Origin: Xanthoparmelia taractica
Taxonomy: Eukaryota > Ascomycota > Lecanoromycetes > Lecanorales > Parmeliaceae
DNA length: 64,000 nucleotides
Assembly (NCBI GenBank): GCA_033085395.1
Contig: MU853197.1
Coordinates: 61,269 to 125,268, forward strand
Reading direction: 5' to 3'
Shown: one piece after another, positions 20,506-32,802 of the stretch
Position numbering within the stretch: the first letter of the stretch is position 1
Layout of the letters: each line of letters starts with the position of its first letter
Translations under genes and position numbers: made by a program
The notes under the pieces: generated by a model
Databases searched by the model: none
What the model saw: only the letters and a program-made list of their open reading frames with translations
Told to the model about the DNA's origin: nothing

Positions 20506-21940
20506 TCAGCTGAGGTTGACCTTGGTCCCGTTCCCCGGCAACTTCGCCCTGAAAAGCACATACGGCTTGACTCTCCTGTCAGTGCCTGGATAGAACATGG
20601 TCGTCCGCCATAGTTGATTCTCGGTAAAGTAGATGTAACCATCCGACGCCACCGACAGGGTATCCGTCCATGACATCCGGGGATCCCGTGCGAAAACATT
20701 GACCGTTCCATTGACTGGGTTATAGAAGATAATCGAGTTGTCTTCTTGATTCCCGCCGTATATGAATCCATTGGTATCCGTTTCCAGGCCGTCAGAAATC
20801 CCTTTCTGCCCGCGCGAGACGACGGCTTGTGTAGCCATCAACTCGCTGGTGACGCTATCATCGAGCAAATGAGCTGTGGGAACCGAGTACAGATAACGAC
20901 TTCCCACCGCGGAAAAGTAGAGTGTGGTTCCATCGGCACTCAGAGCGATTCCGTCTGCGCCGAAGCTGCCCTGACTAATGGGCATCGTAGGCCCGTTGGG
21001 AAGTGAGTACACAGTATTGCCCCAGATCACCGGCAGAAAGCCTGTCTCGGGGTGCACGTAATTTGTTCCATCCAGATGCCTCCATGATTTGCCAGTGCCA
21101 AGATCAACGACAATGATACCATTACGGCCTTCTTGGCTGGAATCCGTGATGTAGCCGACGCCCTGTCCCGACGCGGTAACAGTGGGGCGCAGGTCGAAGC
21201 GGATATCGTTGATATAACTGTCGGGGTACGCGACATTGGGTGGGAATACGATTGTCTTGAAGATGGTATCGTTGGACAGGTTAACACCAATGAGTTTGGG
21301 CCCGCCAACACTGGAAAAGACATTGGTTCCATTTGGCATCGCTGCACGGCCGGTGTCCAAGATCCAAAGACGGTCAAGCGGATCGATGACCACACTTTGG
21401 ACGCCAATGAGGTAGTTTTCGTAATTAGCACCCTTGGCGGGGCTGGTGGTATAGTTGATTGCGCCCTGGAATGAGATTTCGGAGTCAGTTACTGAATACT
21501 TGAGAGGGTATATCGGGCGCCAGAACATGTCCTTGACTCGTCGGGACGTCGTGGTTCAAGGTCTGGCCCGAAATGGGAGAGTTGGATTTGGCAAAAATAC
21601 GTACACCTGGAGGTGAATTGATGGCTGCCGAAGGATATGGCGTCTCAGTGTCGTTGCCAGTTAATTCAGCCACAGTGTAAGCGACGTTGTTGGGATCGAG
21701 GGAGCGAGCGTAGTTAGAAAACATGCGACCCGTGGAAGAGACAGCTATGCCTATGCGAGCATTAGAGAAGTGAATATACAGAGAGTCGAAAGACTAGGGA
21801 CCTTGTGGGTATTCTTCGTTGTAGAGATGGACGACCTCAATCGGCACGCCACCTGTTCCAGGATCCTGAGAAATCTGCTGCGAAAGAACAGAGGCAATGA
21901 TGCCAGCGGTGACGGCTATCGAGCTCTTGTTGAAGTACAT
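20506..21940 (-). CDS. Major royal jelly protein/yellow-family secreted protein
   Basis: Predicted 414 residues. Minus-strand exons are 21940-21802, 21750-21605 and 21465-20506. A hydrophobic N-terminus (SIAVTAGIIASVL) suggests secretion. Conserved MRJP features follow: VVHLYNEEYPQGIAVSSTGR, QSVVIDPLDRLWILDTGR, PDSYINDIRFDLR, GYITDSSQEGRNGIIVVDL, FGADGIALSADGTTLYFSAV, SDGLETDTNGFIYGGNQ and the C-terminal LWRTTMFYPG, forming a six-bladed propeller. Several NxT/S sites are present. Fungal MRJP-like proteins have no established substrate; insect yellow proteins act in pigmentation. The intron 1 donor is GTCCCT, an unusual hexamer, but the reading frame requires it because TAG follows at once. 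Confidence 0.92.
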
Positions 21941-22401
21941 GGTGTGAAAGTGTTTGTCCAACACTTTGGTAGTGAGGACCGAGTAAAAGATAGAGTATGG
22001 TCATGGTGTTAGGGAAGGTGGCACTTTGTAGCCGAATGTAATGTATATTTGAATTTAGGAACGTCATCGCTGCGAGATGAGAGAAGGTGTGGATAGCCAT
22101 GGGCCGAAGTGAGAGGGGAAAGTCCTGAGGAGCGGAAGGGATGTTGACGTACTTGGTACTTTTCTGTCCTGCTCTCCGCAATCCTAAAGTAGCTTAGTTC
22201 CAAAGAGCGGGCGGCTTCGGATATGTACGACGGGTAACCGTACCTTAAGGTACTTAAGATACGCCGCTAAAAACCGCTTTCAGGTCGCGTCTTGGCCTTG
22301 CTCTCCATGTCACGCGTCGTCTCTCATCAAAGACTTTGTTAATACGACTGTACCAAAAAGTATGTGATCAAGTTTCGTCTTTCACCAATTGCAGCCAAAC
22401 C
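21941..22401. promoter_or_regulatory. Divergent promoter region of the MRJP gene and RNase H2 subunit C
   Basis: 461 bp between divergent starts. It contains a near-palindrome CGTACCTTAAGGTACTTAAG at 22240-22259. No factor-specific site can be named. Confidence 0.4.
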
Positions 22402-23008
22402 ATGCTCAAAGTCTCCAATTCCGAAAACTGTCTTCAGAAGCGCTGTACGCCCAATATCCTCCCATGTCGCATCCATCATGACGGTCCGGTCGATGCATCG
22501 CCCAGGTACTGGGCCCCAGAGACAGCCAAAGGTCAGTCTTCCTCGGGATTTCTTTGGCATTGAATCAAAAGACCGACCCACTTACCCATTCATTAATCAC
22601 AGACGGAAAGCCCGAGGCATACTTCCGGGGGAGAAGGCTGAGAGGACAGGAGATTGAAGTACCCCAAGGTTATAGAGGCGTCATTGTCATGGCAGCTGGG
22701 AAAGAGAAGGCTGCCCTCCACAGCGTTGAGAAGGGGGGTCTGGAGGGAGAAGAGTCGGAGGAGAGGGAGGAGGAGCAGGAAGAAATCACACTTTTGAACG
22801 AGGTCGGCTCATTCGATAAATTGCTCATTTGGAATCACGAGAGCATGGTCGAGGGGGATGATACTTTCGTGAAGGGGTTATGTGAATGGATGGGTCTCGC
22901 CGAAGCGGTCAGTCGCGTCTCCCAAGTCTGCGGACGGAGATACGTGCGCTGCTGTTGCTGACATGGTTTGTCGACTAGATGCATGCCCCAGGAGGAGAGA
23001 CTTCGTGA
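22402..23008 (+). CDS. rnh203: Ribonuclease H2 non-catalytic subunit C
   Basis: Predicted 154 residues. Exons are 22402-22531, 22603-22907 and 22979-23008. Family landmarks are ILPCRIHHDGPVDASPRYW, EAYFRGRRLRGQEIEVPQGY (the YFRGRxLxG signature), RGVIVMAAG, an acidic insertion rich in Glu, then FDKLLIWNHESMVEGDDTFV and GLCEWMGLAEAMH. The subunit helps form the RNase H2 heterotrimer that removes ribonucleotides from DNA and RNA-DNA hybrids. The last exon encodes only MHAPGGETS. Its GTCAGT donors in introns 1 and 2 are the same hexamer. Confidence 0.9.
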
Positions 23009-23520
23009 GGTTGGTTAGGGAGAATTGTCAATGTTTTCGAGTTGAAGTCAAAGAAGCAAAGAGTTAGACCCAAGCTTCATAGCAACCGTTTATGCCAAAG
23101 AAAAGACAGACAATCTCGAGGGTGCTTTGCACAATTCATTCATTCGGTACAGAGGGAAGCGTGCATCAAAGTGGCGTCACAAGGCGTCCGCTCTTGAGTT
23201 AGTCAGAGAATATCCCATCTAATTGAAACGATCATCCACTTCAACTCGATCAGCAACCCCTATGCTTCCCTAAAATAGGCAGACCTCTTCCTCATCTTTT
23301 GGGGCAAGTGCACCAGTGTTAGCAGATGGATCAAGTTGTTCGAGTGCCCTTCGTAGTGAGACCAACCACTCATGCAAGCATCCAGATTCTATCTTCGAAG
23401 CCTAGCCGCAATTCCTCTTCAAATGTCCACCGAGATGTGAAAGACCATATCAGACGCTCCCTGACCCGCAGTCGCAAAACTTAAAGTCGCCTTCAGATCC
23501 CAGCCTCGTGCCTTATCTCC
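23009..23520. other. Convergent 3' intergenic region
   Basis: 512 bp between the stop codons of rnh203 and dib1. It should hold two 3' UTRs. No gene or structured RNA was seen. Confidence 0.4.
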
Positions 23521-24180
23521 CTAGTACCGATATCTCGTCGAATAATCTGTAAAATGGACAGTCAGCTTGCCATGTTACCAAGCCAGGAGATCCCACAAAG
23601 ACAGCAAGGTGGACGTACCTTTTGGGCTAACGACGAGACCTCTTCCTTTCTTGGCGCCGCGGTAAATTGTTTCAATGATGTCAATCAATTCCTGCTTGTC
23701 CTCCAGCACCCAGTTCAGCTTGTTGTTATTTCCTGTCCCAAAATCGCACATCTATACGAAGATTAGCAATGGCTGAGATTTTTGAAGAAAGTAGGAGCTT
23801 ACCATGTGCTTGTTGCGGAAGAAGAACATGAGGGTCACTGAATCGTATAGCTCGTACATCTGTTTGAAGTCTGGGACTTGATCTAGATCGCACACATAGA
23901 GTACGGCAAAGTTCTTGACGCGGTCGGCGATTCCTAGGCATCTTAAGCACAGGTGTGAACAGATGAGGTGAGAGGAGTGATATACTGTACAGTACTTCAT
24001 CTTGGCGCATACAGTCGGCATCCCAGTCGCGTCCAAAGCGTATAACCACTAGACGCTCTTCCTCAGACAAGATAGCTTGGTCAACATGCCTGTGGATGGT
24101 CAGTCGTTTCCACAACAGGGGACCGGGGGCAAGCTTATTAACCAGCCGGTGACCAGGTGGGGCAGGACAACGGAACCCAT
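23521..24180 (-). CDS. dib1: Spliceosomal U5 snRNP thioredoxin-like protein Dim1/Dib1
   Basis: Predicted 143 residues, the usual size. Minus-strand exons are 24180-24143, 24089-23986, 23933-23803, 23751-23619 and 23546-23521. The protein reads MGSVVLPHLVTGW, HVDQAILSEEERLVVIRFG, DWDADCMRQDEVLYRIADR, VKNFAVLYVCDLDQVPDF, MFFFRNKHMMCDFGTGNN and GLVVSPKDYSTRYRY, nearly identical to Dim1 orthologues. It is a component of the U4/U6.U5 tri-snRNP required before spliceosome activation. Four introns of about 50 nt cut a 432-nt CDS. It shares a 223-bp divergent promoter with the deoxyhypusine hydroxylase gene. Confidence 0.97.
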
Positions 24181-24403
24181 CTTTTGCGACTCAGCAGAGA
24201 TGGATGGGGAGTAGTATAGTAGATCTATTGAAGCTTAAGTGTTCTAGGATTGGAGGCTTTCGTGTAACGCAGTCTCTCGAGTGTAAGAGAAGGTGTCGTT
24301 TTCAAGCCCGGAGACCCCAGCGCCCGCCAAGCCCGCCTCCCCCACAGAGCGCACGAGGGGCAATGAAGATTTCTCAATCCCGCCACACCAAAGCCTGCCC
24401 ATC
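24181..24403. promoter_or_regulatory. Divergent promoter of dib1 and the deoxyhypusine hydroxylase gene
   Basis: Only 223 bp separate the two start codons, so both 5' UTRs and core promoters are packed here. No consensus site is distinct enough to name. Confidence 0.45.
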
Positions 24404-25568
24404 ATGGCACCTACGGCTGTTACTCCTGAGTATACAACCTATTCAGGTCTCAAGGCTGGACCGCCCAATACACCAGTCCAGGGCTCTGGCAAATCTCCAT
24501 CGGACCCTAAGGAACCTGACCCAATCGCGCCCCTCCGCGCCGCCCTGGTCTCCGAAGCTACACCTCTTGCTGTTCGATTCCGAGCTCTCTTTTCTCTAAA
24601 GCATTTTGCTTCCGAGAAACCTCCGACCCAGTACACTCCCGCCGCCATACATGCTATTGCCGCCGCTCTGTCATCGCCCTCCGCCCTGCTAAAGCATGAA
24701 CTTGCCTACTGCCTGGGGCAAACGAGCAATCTAGCTGCCGTACCGTTTTTAAGGACGGTCTTGGAGGACAAAGGTGAGGATGCAATGTGTAGGCACGAGG
24801 CAGCCGAGGCTCTCGGTGCTTTGGGCGATCAGGAATCGCTAGGCTTGTTGAGGGGTTTGAGGGATGATGTACGAGAGGTTGAAGTCGTAAGAGAAACCTG
24901 TGAAATTGCTGTGGGAAGGATTGAGTGGGAGCAGAGTGCCAAGAGTAAATCAGAGCGATTACGAACCAGGTAGCGTCCCTAAACTAAACTAAACTAAGAT
25001 GGCCCATGGTGCATGGAATTAACGATTGTTGAGTAGTGATTTTACATCTATAGATCCTGCTCCACCGCTTGCCCAGGGGACGCAGCTACACACAATCGAA
25101 GAGCTCCAGAGACAGCTTCTGGATACGTGCCTTCCACTCTTTGACCGCTACCGGGCGATGTTCGCCCTTCGCGACCTCTCATCCCCACCCGATCTTCCCA
25201 CGGCCGTCCCAGCTGTGAGCGCCTTAGCATCAGGATTTTCCGATCCCTCAGCGCTCTTTAGGCACGAGATTGCTTTTGTTTTCGGTCAACTCTCTCATCC
25301 AGCATCAATACCAAGCCTTGTAGCCACATTAAGCAACAGCAAAGAACAGAGTATGGTGCGGCACGAGGCTGCTGAGGCGCTGGGGAGTCTAGGAGATGAG
25401 GAAGGGGTGGAAGATATTCTGCGGAAATTTTTGGATGATCCTGAGCAGGTTGTGAGAGAGAGCGTTGTTGTCGCACTAGATATGGCAGAGTTCGAGAAGA
25501 CTGGTGAGCGGGAGTATGCCGTTCTCCCAGAGGAGGTAGGATTTTCGCCATTGGCGAAGATGAAGTAA
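24404..25568 (+). CDS. lia1: Deoxyhypusine hydroxylase (DOHH)
   Basis: Predicted 365 residues from exons 24404-24969 and 25037-25568. It is a two-lobed HEAT-repeat protein with the four His-Glu iron ligands of DOHH: LLKHELAYCLGQ (H98-E99), CRHEAAEALGALGD (H131-E132), FRHEIAFVFGQL (H265-E266) and VRHEAAEALGSLGD (H298-E299), each pair 33 residues apart. The enzyme completes hypusine formation on eIF5A by hydroxylating deoxyhypusine with a diiron centre. The Pro-rich stretch before the first lobe is not conserved. The chosen ATG (MAPTAVTPEYTTYSGL) follows other plus-strand ATGs that are out of frame or too close to the divergent start. The stop lies only 25 bp from the convergent rpa12 stop. Confidence 0.95.
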
Positions 25569-25593
25569 TTTGACGCGCAAAAGTACAATCAAA

Positions 25594-26081
25594 TCAATTG
25601 TTTGTGCTGTATCTGTAGTCTCGTTAGTACGCCTGATATGAAGCCTTGGGCCAAGAAAAAGCCCAGCTTACTTGTGACCGCAGTCGCAACTGTAGAAGAC
25701 TGTTGTACCCTCATCTGCGCTTCTTAGCTGCTGAGCATAATATCTCATTTCTTTACTGCCACAATTTGGACACGTCTGCCGAATCACGGCATCTTTCTGG
25801 ACGTCATCCTCCGTCAGAGTCTGGACTGCAGAAAGCTTTGAACGGAGTGCAGAAGGGAAAGCCGTGGGCTTTGATCTGGTGGTAATCGCAGTCGACGATG
25901 TGTCTATCGAACGGCATCAGCGCTTCTGTAAGATCCTGTCCTGCGAAGTTGTTGCAGGCGCTATACCTCTGTTCTCCGTTCCGCACACGTCACATTTCAG
26001 GATTGCCTTTTCGTCCCCAGAGGACCCATCCAGCAGGTTGCCGCAATCCGTACAGAAGACGAGCGATCCAATTGCAGCCAT
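25594..26081 (-). CDS. rpa12: DNA-directed RNA polymerase I subunit Rpa12
   Basis: Predicted 121 residues. Minus-strand exons are 26081-25967, 25903-25672 and 25612-25594. The N-terminal zinc ribbon is FCTDCGNLLDGSSGDE ... LKCDVCG, and the C-terminal TFIIS-like ribbon is TCPNCGSKEMRYYAQQLRSA followed by DEGTTVFYSCDCGHKYSTNN. The acidic hairpin Q-x-R-S-A-D-E needed for RNA cleavage is intact. Rpa12 provides transcript cleavage and termination functions for Pol I in the nucleolus. Without the last intron (donor GTAAGC, branch TACTAAC) the frame would stop right after CGHK; splicing adds the conserved YSTNN. Confidence 0.95.
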
Positions 26082-26859
26082 AGCTTTGGGTATGAAGATA
26101 TCCACTATTTTACTATTGCTAGCATTCACAGCATACCGTCTCCGGCCAGAATGAGAATGGGAGTCAGTCAGGATGCTTGAAGGTCGGAGGAAAAGTTTCA
26201 AGGGTCATTTGAGGAAGAGACGTCTGATAACGGTATTTTACAAGCCTCAGGCAACGCTAGTGTAAGTGGAAATACAGATGTACCTAAGGTAACCATCAGT
26301 TCCCTTTTACCCGTAGATTAGTTCTCCACCAGCTCTAAGTCTTCGACGAGGTAAGAAATTTATCACAACCTCTTAGATATTAATATTGTAGTATAGATAG
26401 ATCAAGATATTATTCTTTCTTTTAATTCTATATCTAACCCTTGAATTAAAGCGGAACGAGATCGGAAATATAGGATGTACTCTTCATATCTAAAAATAAT
26501 AAGTGTGTTATACATTGGTTGAGGTTTAGAAGCATCGCTAATAAATAACCTGAACCCATGTCTGTAAAGTAAGCTAGTAATTCACGTCTCTTACCGCCCA
26601 GCTAAGGTACACTAAGGTACCTTACGTATAATATAAGGTGGGTTTAAGGTACCTTACCTATGTGAATTCTACAGTACCTCGTAGATCACATTGTGAAGCC
26701 CAAATGCGAAATGTGACAGACAGCAAACCTCACCCGATTTCTTTTAAAGCTCCACCAACCAACATGAGCCCGCTTCTTCCACGGCCAACTTGAGCATACT
26801 GACTGCCTAGCTTCTCTAACACACATGGACGATATTACCTTCTTTCAAACCCCAGAACA
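26082..26859. promoter_or_regulatory. Divergent region between rpa12 and scc2, with GGTACC palindromes
   Basis: 778 bp. Bases 26350-26560 are AT-rich. Bases 26605-26670 contain repeated AAGGTACCTT palindromes (CTAAGGTACACTAAGGTACC, TTAAGGTACCTTACC). No gene was seen. An ATG at 26825 opens a short frame that is not in phase with scc2. Confidence 0.4.
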
Positions 26860-29800
26860 ATGGCCTCGCCAGACCACAAAGCAGGCCTGGCAGTCGTGGT
26901 CCCTACTTCTGACACTCGAAGCCCAACTCAAAGGAAGTCCAAACAGCATGCACTGAATGTACCGCGAAATCGATCGTCACAATGGAACGGGAACACTCCT
27001 CCTCGACTAGCCAATGTCAACATGATTCCTCGACAGCCAATAGCCGTACCATCTGCCAGACAATCACATGGAGCTCCTTTTCGACGCCTATCAACCGGAG
27101 TGGCACCCTTTCAGCCATCCAATGGGACTCTTGCTGCCCAGTCAAAGCTTTTGAATGTTGACGAAGCTTTGCAATTTTCTCCTTTCTCTTCTATCGTTCC
27201 ATTTGGTCCTGGTGAGCGTTCCAAGTTCTTTCTTAGAAAGCGACATCTGACTCCTTCAGATATAATACCGACCCCCAACGCCAACCTTCCTGGCTCTGAA
27301 CAAATATTTCCTACCGCAAGCGAGCATCGAGTTGCCCGTCAGCCACTTGACTTCTTGAATGAGGAGCTGTCCAACACTCAGGGGCTGTCTAGCATCGCGC
27401 AGCGTTCTAAAAATGATCTTTTGATTTACCTAAATCCGGATGTTGTGACTGACTTGTAAGGTCGCCCATATATTCACACGGGATCAAGGCTTACGGTTGA
27501 AAACAGTAAATTCAAAGTTCCTACGGGACTCAATGGCGACAAGGAGCGCCCTCCGGCTACGTCAAATGGTAAAGAGCATAAACAGGCTCCAAAAAGTTTG
27601 GGTCCATTTGCAGATCTATTGCTTCATGCAACAGATCTTGCCCATCGTTGTGAGTATGCGCACGACCAGCATGAAAGACGATCTTTTTTTTTTCCTAATG
27701 ATAGTTGGATTCAGACCCAACTCCAACAAGCTCGGAAGATACTTCTCCTACGCGAAAGACAACCCCCCAGTCTCCCCACCTATCTGCTTCGCTTAACACC
27801 AAAATACTAGCAGACCGTCCGCAACCTCATCCAGTGCTCTCAGTCTCAAAAGAAAAGCTTCAGGTAATGCAACAGCAGTCGCCAGTGACGCCTACCAGCC
27901 AACGAATTACCAGCAACGAGACGACCTTCTCGCAGAATGCCCAAAATTCCGCCAATAGCGTATACGGAACCATATCAGCGAAACCTTCGCAGTTTCCGTT
28001 GGTCGTAATCCCTCCCTTGTCGGTCGAATCCAGGAAAAGTGACTTCGTCACCTATGAAGAGCCCGAGGAAAGAGACAAGGCCGAAGTTCCTCAAAAGCGT
28101 AAACGTGATGCCGAGGTCCGAACACTGGATACACAGTCGCAGACAAAGGATCAGAGAGCCGCATCCGACGAGACACTGCGTCAACTGAAAGGGGCGATTC
28201 AGGATATTTTCGAAGCCGATGATCAATCAAAATTCGATGGTCCGGGAATCAACTCTTCGGCGTCTGCTCGATACTTCGTCGCAGCTTACCGCGAGGAGCA
28301 AGAGATAAACACCTTGGCCCCGGCTGTTCACGTTAGACTAGAGTCAAATTTGCACAAGGCGATTACTACTGGGCGGCTGTTAGAAATACCGGCGGACCAT
28401 TTGCAGCGCCTACAAAGACTCTGCGAGGGCGCGTTGATTTCTGCCCAGTCTTCAGATATATCTATTGAGCTCGACTGGAACGCAGATGACATCGCTGGTT
28501 GGGTCTCAAGGCTTGATGCAGTGGACCTGGGACTTCGCTCAGCTCGGACGATGTTAAGGATGATGACGGGAGGGCGTGAGGAAAAGCAACTTTACTCAGA
28601 AGAGGTACTGCAAAGCGTGATAGATGTGGTCAAGAAAACCTTAGACCACTGCATCATCCCGGTCGTCGAAGCTCGAACCTCTAGCCCCAGCGCGACTTTT
28701 TTTGAGACAGCTTCCTCACACAGAAAGGTCATCTCGCAGTTGTTGTTCGATGCTACCAAGGTCATAGCTTTGTTAGGGAAGCTGTTGTCTAAGGTTGAAA
28801 TAGCAGAGACCATATTGACAGGCATAGAATTTTTTGCCTTTCCGCTACTATTCGCGGAAAATGCACATGGCGAGAAGGAGTCTATTCTCGGGATTCAGAG
28901 ATTCGAGAGCCTTCGCCATACAGCAATGGACATCATCGCTACGATATTTTCAAGATACCCAGGGCAGCGCCTATTCTTGTTCGATGAGATTCTATCTTCC
29001 CTACAGAAGCTACCTGTAACCCGACAGCATGCACGACATTTCAAGCTGATAGATGGACCGAGTATTCAGCTCGTCTCCGCGCTGATTATGCGGCTAGTGC
29101 AGACAAGTGCGGCGCGTTCGACTGGGGTCATCAAGAAGACCCGAAGGCGTAGATTGTCTTCATCTAAATTTGAGCGAGTGGATGAATCGGACTCATCTCA
29201 AGAGGAACGTTTAAAAGCCGCCGACAACGTAGACGAGAGTGCGGAGTCAGATACATCTGATGATAACGCACGCTCAAGCCAACAATCCGCCATGCAGAGA
29301 CTGGGAAAGGACGCTACGTCGCATTTGGACAATGCTGCTAAGAGCGCACAGTATGTGGTTAAATACCTCGTGCAACGTGCGATGACGGGTTCCAAAACTG
29401 GGGACCAGCCTCATCGTCAGCTTCTTGAGTTATTCTTGGAGGACTTCATCACTGTTTTAGGCCTACCCGAATGGCCATCAGCGGAACTTCTCTTGCAAAT
29501 ACTATTCGCCAATTGCCGAAACATCGCAGAAAATCAAAAATCTCTGGCCCCTGCCAAGAACATGGCCTTGGAACTTCTAGGGCAGATGGGCTCAGCAATA
29601 TCCGAATTGGTGTCGAATACCCGCCATGCTGCAAGAGGCTTGGAGGGCCAAGAGTCCCAATATAGCGGGTATCTTCGTCAAATGTTGGATGATTATATGG
29701 ATGGATCGCTGGAGACCAGTGAGGTTGTGATATGGGGTGGACCCTATCATGCAGTTGCGGAGTACCTTCATGATAAGGAGTCCAATGATCCACATATTGT

Positions 29801-32800
29801 CAGCGCCCAAGCTTTTTATTTGGCACGGTGGGCGAAGGTAGTTTCTTCAGGATCCGTGAAGCCAGATCCCAAGTCTGAAGAAATGGCTTCAAAGCTGCAT
29901 AGGATGCTACTTGGAGCAGACTGGCCTGTATCTGGGTACCCGCGTCCTCGTCTTTGTGGAGACTTCTATTGCTGATACTGGTACTAGTGACCTGGATGGA
30001 TTGACGAGTATTCAGAGCCGTATCGCTTACGCGCTAACCGTACTAAGCATGGAATTTTGCCGTCAATTCGATTATATTCTCAAGATCTTGCTTGACTCAA
30101 TCACCAGCGAGCAGATCACGGTGCGTACCAGGAGCCTTAAAAGTGTCACTCAGATGCTCGAGAAAGATCCTTCTTTACTCGACCGTGCGAGAAGTGTCAA
30201 GACACTCATAACGAATTGCGCTACTGACGCTTCTCCTATGGTACGCGACTCCGCTTTGACGCTTATCGGCAAATGCATTACTTTAAGTCCGGCGCTTGAA
30301 CAGGATTTCCTTAGACACGTCCTTAAGCTGAGCGATGATCCAGCGACGGGAGTGCGTAAGCGCTCGATGAAATTGCTGAAGGACATATATCTCCGGAATA
30401 CCGAAAAACCGGTCAAGACGATCATTGGCGACAGTCTACTGCAGCGAGCCAGGGATCCCGACGCCGGAGTCTCAGATCTCGCACGCCAGACGTTCGAGGA
30501 GATTTGGTTCTTGCCATACAACACTTTGCCAGATCTCGCCGATACTTCCGTCCCAAACAAGCTTGCTCTCCGAGCTCAGATTGGCCTCATCATTAGTATA
30601 GTACAGCGAAGGGAAAGAGTATCCTCTGTACTGGTCCATCTGCTGCAAGATATCCTGTCCAACAAATCCAAAAGCAATGCGGCAAATTTTAGAGTCTGCA
30701 AGTCACTTGTTGCTACTGCATTCGAGATCATGATCGATTATACCCAGGCAGCGGAGCGCCTTGAGCAGCGCTCCATACTTCAAACATTGACAATTTTTGC
30801 CAGAGCCAATGCCCGGCTGTTTACCCCAGATCAATTGCACAATCTGCAACCCTACATCACGAATCTTTCAGGCAAAGATGATCTTGACTTGTTCAAGTCG
30901 ATCGTCATCATCTTTCGCTGTGTGTTGCCCGTGCTGTCTACTGTTCAGCAAGCCCTTCTCCAGAATATTCAGAAAGCGCTGCTTCAAAGCGTGTCGCGAC
31001 TTGGAAAAGGGGAGTTAAATGAAGTAGCCGAATGTCTATGGACGATCAACGGCACGCTGCAAAACCCTGAGATATTAATCAAAATGGTTGCAGCTGTGCT
31101 GACGCATTTACGGCGTTTCGAAAGAGGGGCTATCAATTTCACCGATCCCGAGCAAAAAGACAATCTAGGACGCGTCAGGAAATATATACGGATCGCCGGG
31201 TCTTTCGGGAAGCATTGTGACTTCGAAAGTCAAGATAAGACTTTCCAGAGCAGCTTAGACTGGTGGAAAGGTGGATCAGTAGCTGGATTGATCGTTCAGT
31301 CTGTTAGTCCATTTACGAGCTCCAATCAACCACTCTCACTCAGAGCAGAGGCATTCGATAGCATTGGTCTCGTCTGCCAATCCTGGCCATATCAGTTTAC
31401 CCAAGAGCATATCAGCAACGCCTTTCAGAATGTTCTCCGGAAGGGTGAACCAGAGCTGCAGATCATTGTACTCTCAAGCTTTAGAGATTTTTTTGCCAGA
31501 ATAGACCGTGAAGCCGAAGACAAAGGTGAAGCAGCCTTAGCTGAACACGAGGTCCCTGCTGGAGGGAAGCTGGGAGGATCCATGACAGCAAACGATGGTG
31601 ATGGCGCTTCGGCTTTGATTGCCCAGCGCTTTCTCAAAGATATCTTGGACATAGCATTGGCCAGCCAGGACAACTCTGCGCTGACCGCAACTGAGGTCAT
31701 CGCTAGCATCAATCGGCAAGGTTTGGTGCACCCTAAAGAATCTGGTCCTGCCTTGGTTGCCTTAGAGACCTCGATGAACCCGGCCATTGCCGAAGTTGCT
31801 TTTCAGGAGCACCGTCTCCTGCATCAACAACATGAAAGCATGTTCGAGCGAGAGTATATGAGGGCTGTCCACGAAGCCTTCAGATACCAACGGGATGTTG
31901 TCAGAGATACTCTTGGCTACACGGCGCAACCATATGCCTCTAAGCTATGCGGGATGTTCGATATCATAAAGACGAGCAAGAGCAAGTACCAGAAGAAATT
32001 TCTTTCAAATCTTTGCTCTAAAATCGACTTCGACGTCTCGAAAACCGATCTTTCAAAGGCCCTGACGTTCTCTCGATTTCTGACAGAGAATCTTGCCTTT
32101 TTCGACTATGGCAGACTAGACGAGCTACTACATACAATATCTTGCATGGAGAAGATCGTTGCAGATACTGGATCAGGCATTGCTCATAGCATTAGCACCG
32201 AGATTTTTCACATCACTGTGGAGTCGATGCCTGACGCTACCACAGATAGTGCGCCTCGGAGTCAAGGCCCAGATGACAGAACTAGCACCAACATCAATTT
32301 TTCAAGGCTACATCAACTAAGTAGTGCCTCAGTCATTCTTTCATCACTCTGGGAAGCGAGGACTTATCTGCGCCGACTCTACGGTCTCAGCGCAAGCCAG
32401 CAGAAGCGGGAGAGCAAAAAGGGAGCGGCAAAAGATCTCACCAAAGCCCCGAGTCGCGTTCAAGGCCTTACAGGAGACAAAGTGGTATCAGCAATAGCCG
32501 AAAAGGTGGCCTCGCTAAATAGCGAAGATTCGATGATGCAACAATGCAAGGAATTTGTCGAGTTGCTCTCTGTTGACCACGAGGTGAAGGTTGCCGCCGA
32601 AGGGGAGGATGATTTAGAACATCCAGAGACGCCTAGTGGGGATGAGGAGCGTGACATGCCAATGAGCGGTGGATCAAGGACACTGAAGAGGAAGGGCTCT
32701 GTGTCCATTTCTGGAACACCAATGAAAAAAAAGAGAGGAAGACCTTCGCTCAAGAGGAAAAAGAGCGGCAAATGCCTTGGTTCCGACGAGGATTGGGACT

Positions 32801-32802
32801 AA
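26860..32802 (+). CDS. scc2: Sister chromatid cohesion protein Scc2/Mis4 (cohesin loader, NIPBL family)
   Basis: Predicted 1,924 residues. Exons are 26860-27455, 27507-27649, 27715-29935 and 29988-32802. The N-terminal motif DEALQFSPFSSIVPFGPG matches the Scc4-binding region of fungal Scc2 proteins. A long HEAT-repeat body follows, with SLKSVTQMLEKDPSLLDRA, CATDASPMVRDSALTLIGK, DPATGVRKRSMKLLKDIYL, DPDAGVSDLARQTFEEIWF and, near the end, LREAYGLS-type LRRLYGLSASQQK. The C-terminus is Lys/Arg-rich (KKKRGRPSLKRKKSGK). Scc2 with Scc4 loads cohesin onto chromosomes and stimulates its ATPase. The intron 2 acceptor (GATTCAG at 27714) was chosen because the nearer GATAG breaks the frame. Intron 3 uses GTACCC. 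Confidence 0.95.

Noticed and set aside
18148..21940. Possible secondary-metabolite cluster of the cyclopropane synthase and MRJP gene
   Set aside because: No backbone enzyme (PKS, NRPS, terpene synthase), transporter or regulator is next to them. Neighbours are housekeeping genes.
27650..27704. GATAG at 27704 as the scc2 intron 2 acceptor
   Set aside because: Using it shifts the reading frame. The acceptor ten bases downstream (GATTCAG) restores the long exon 3 frame.
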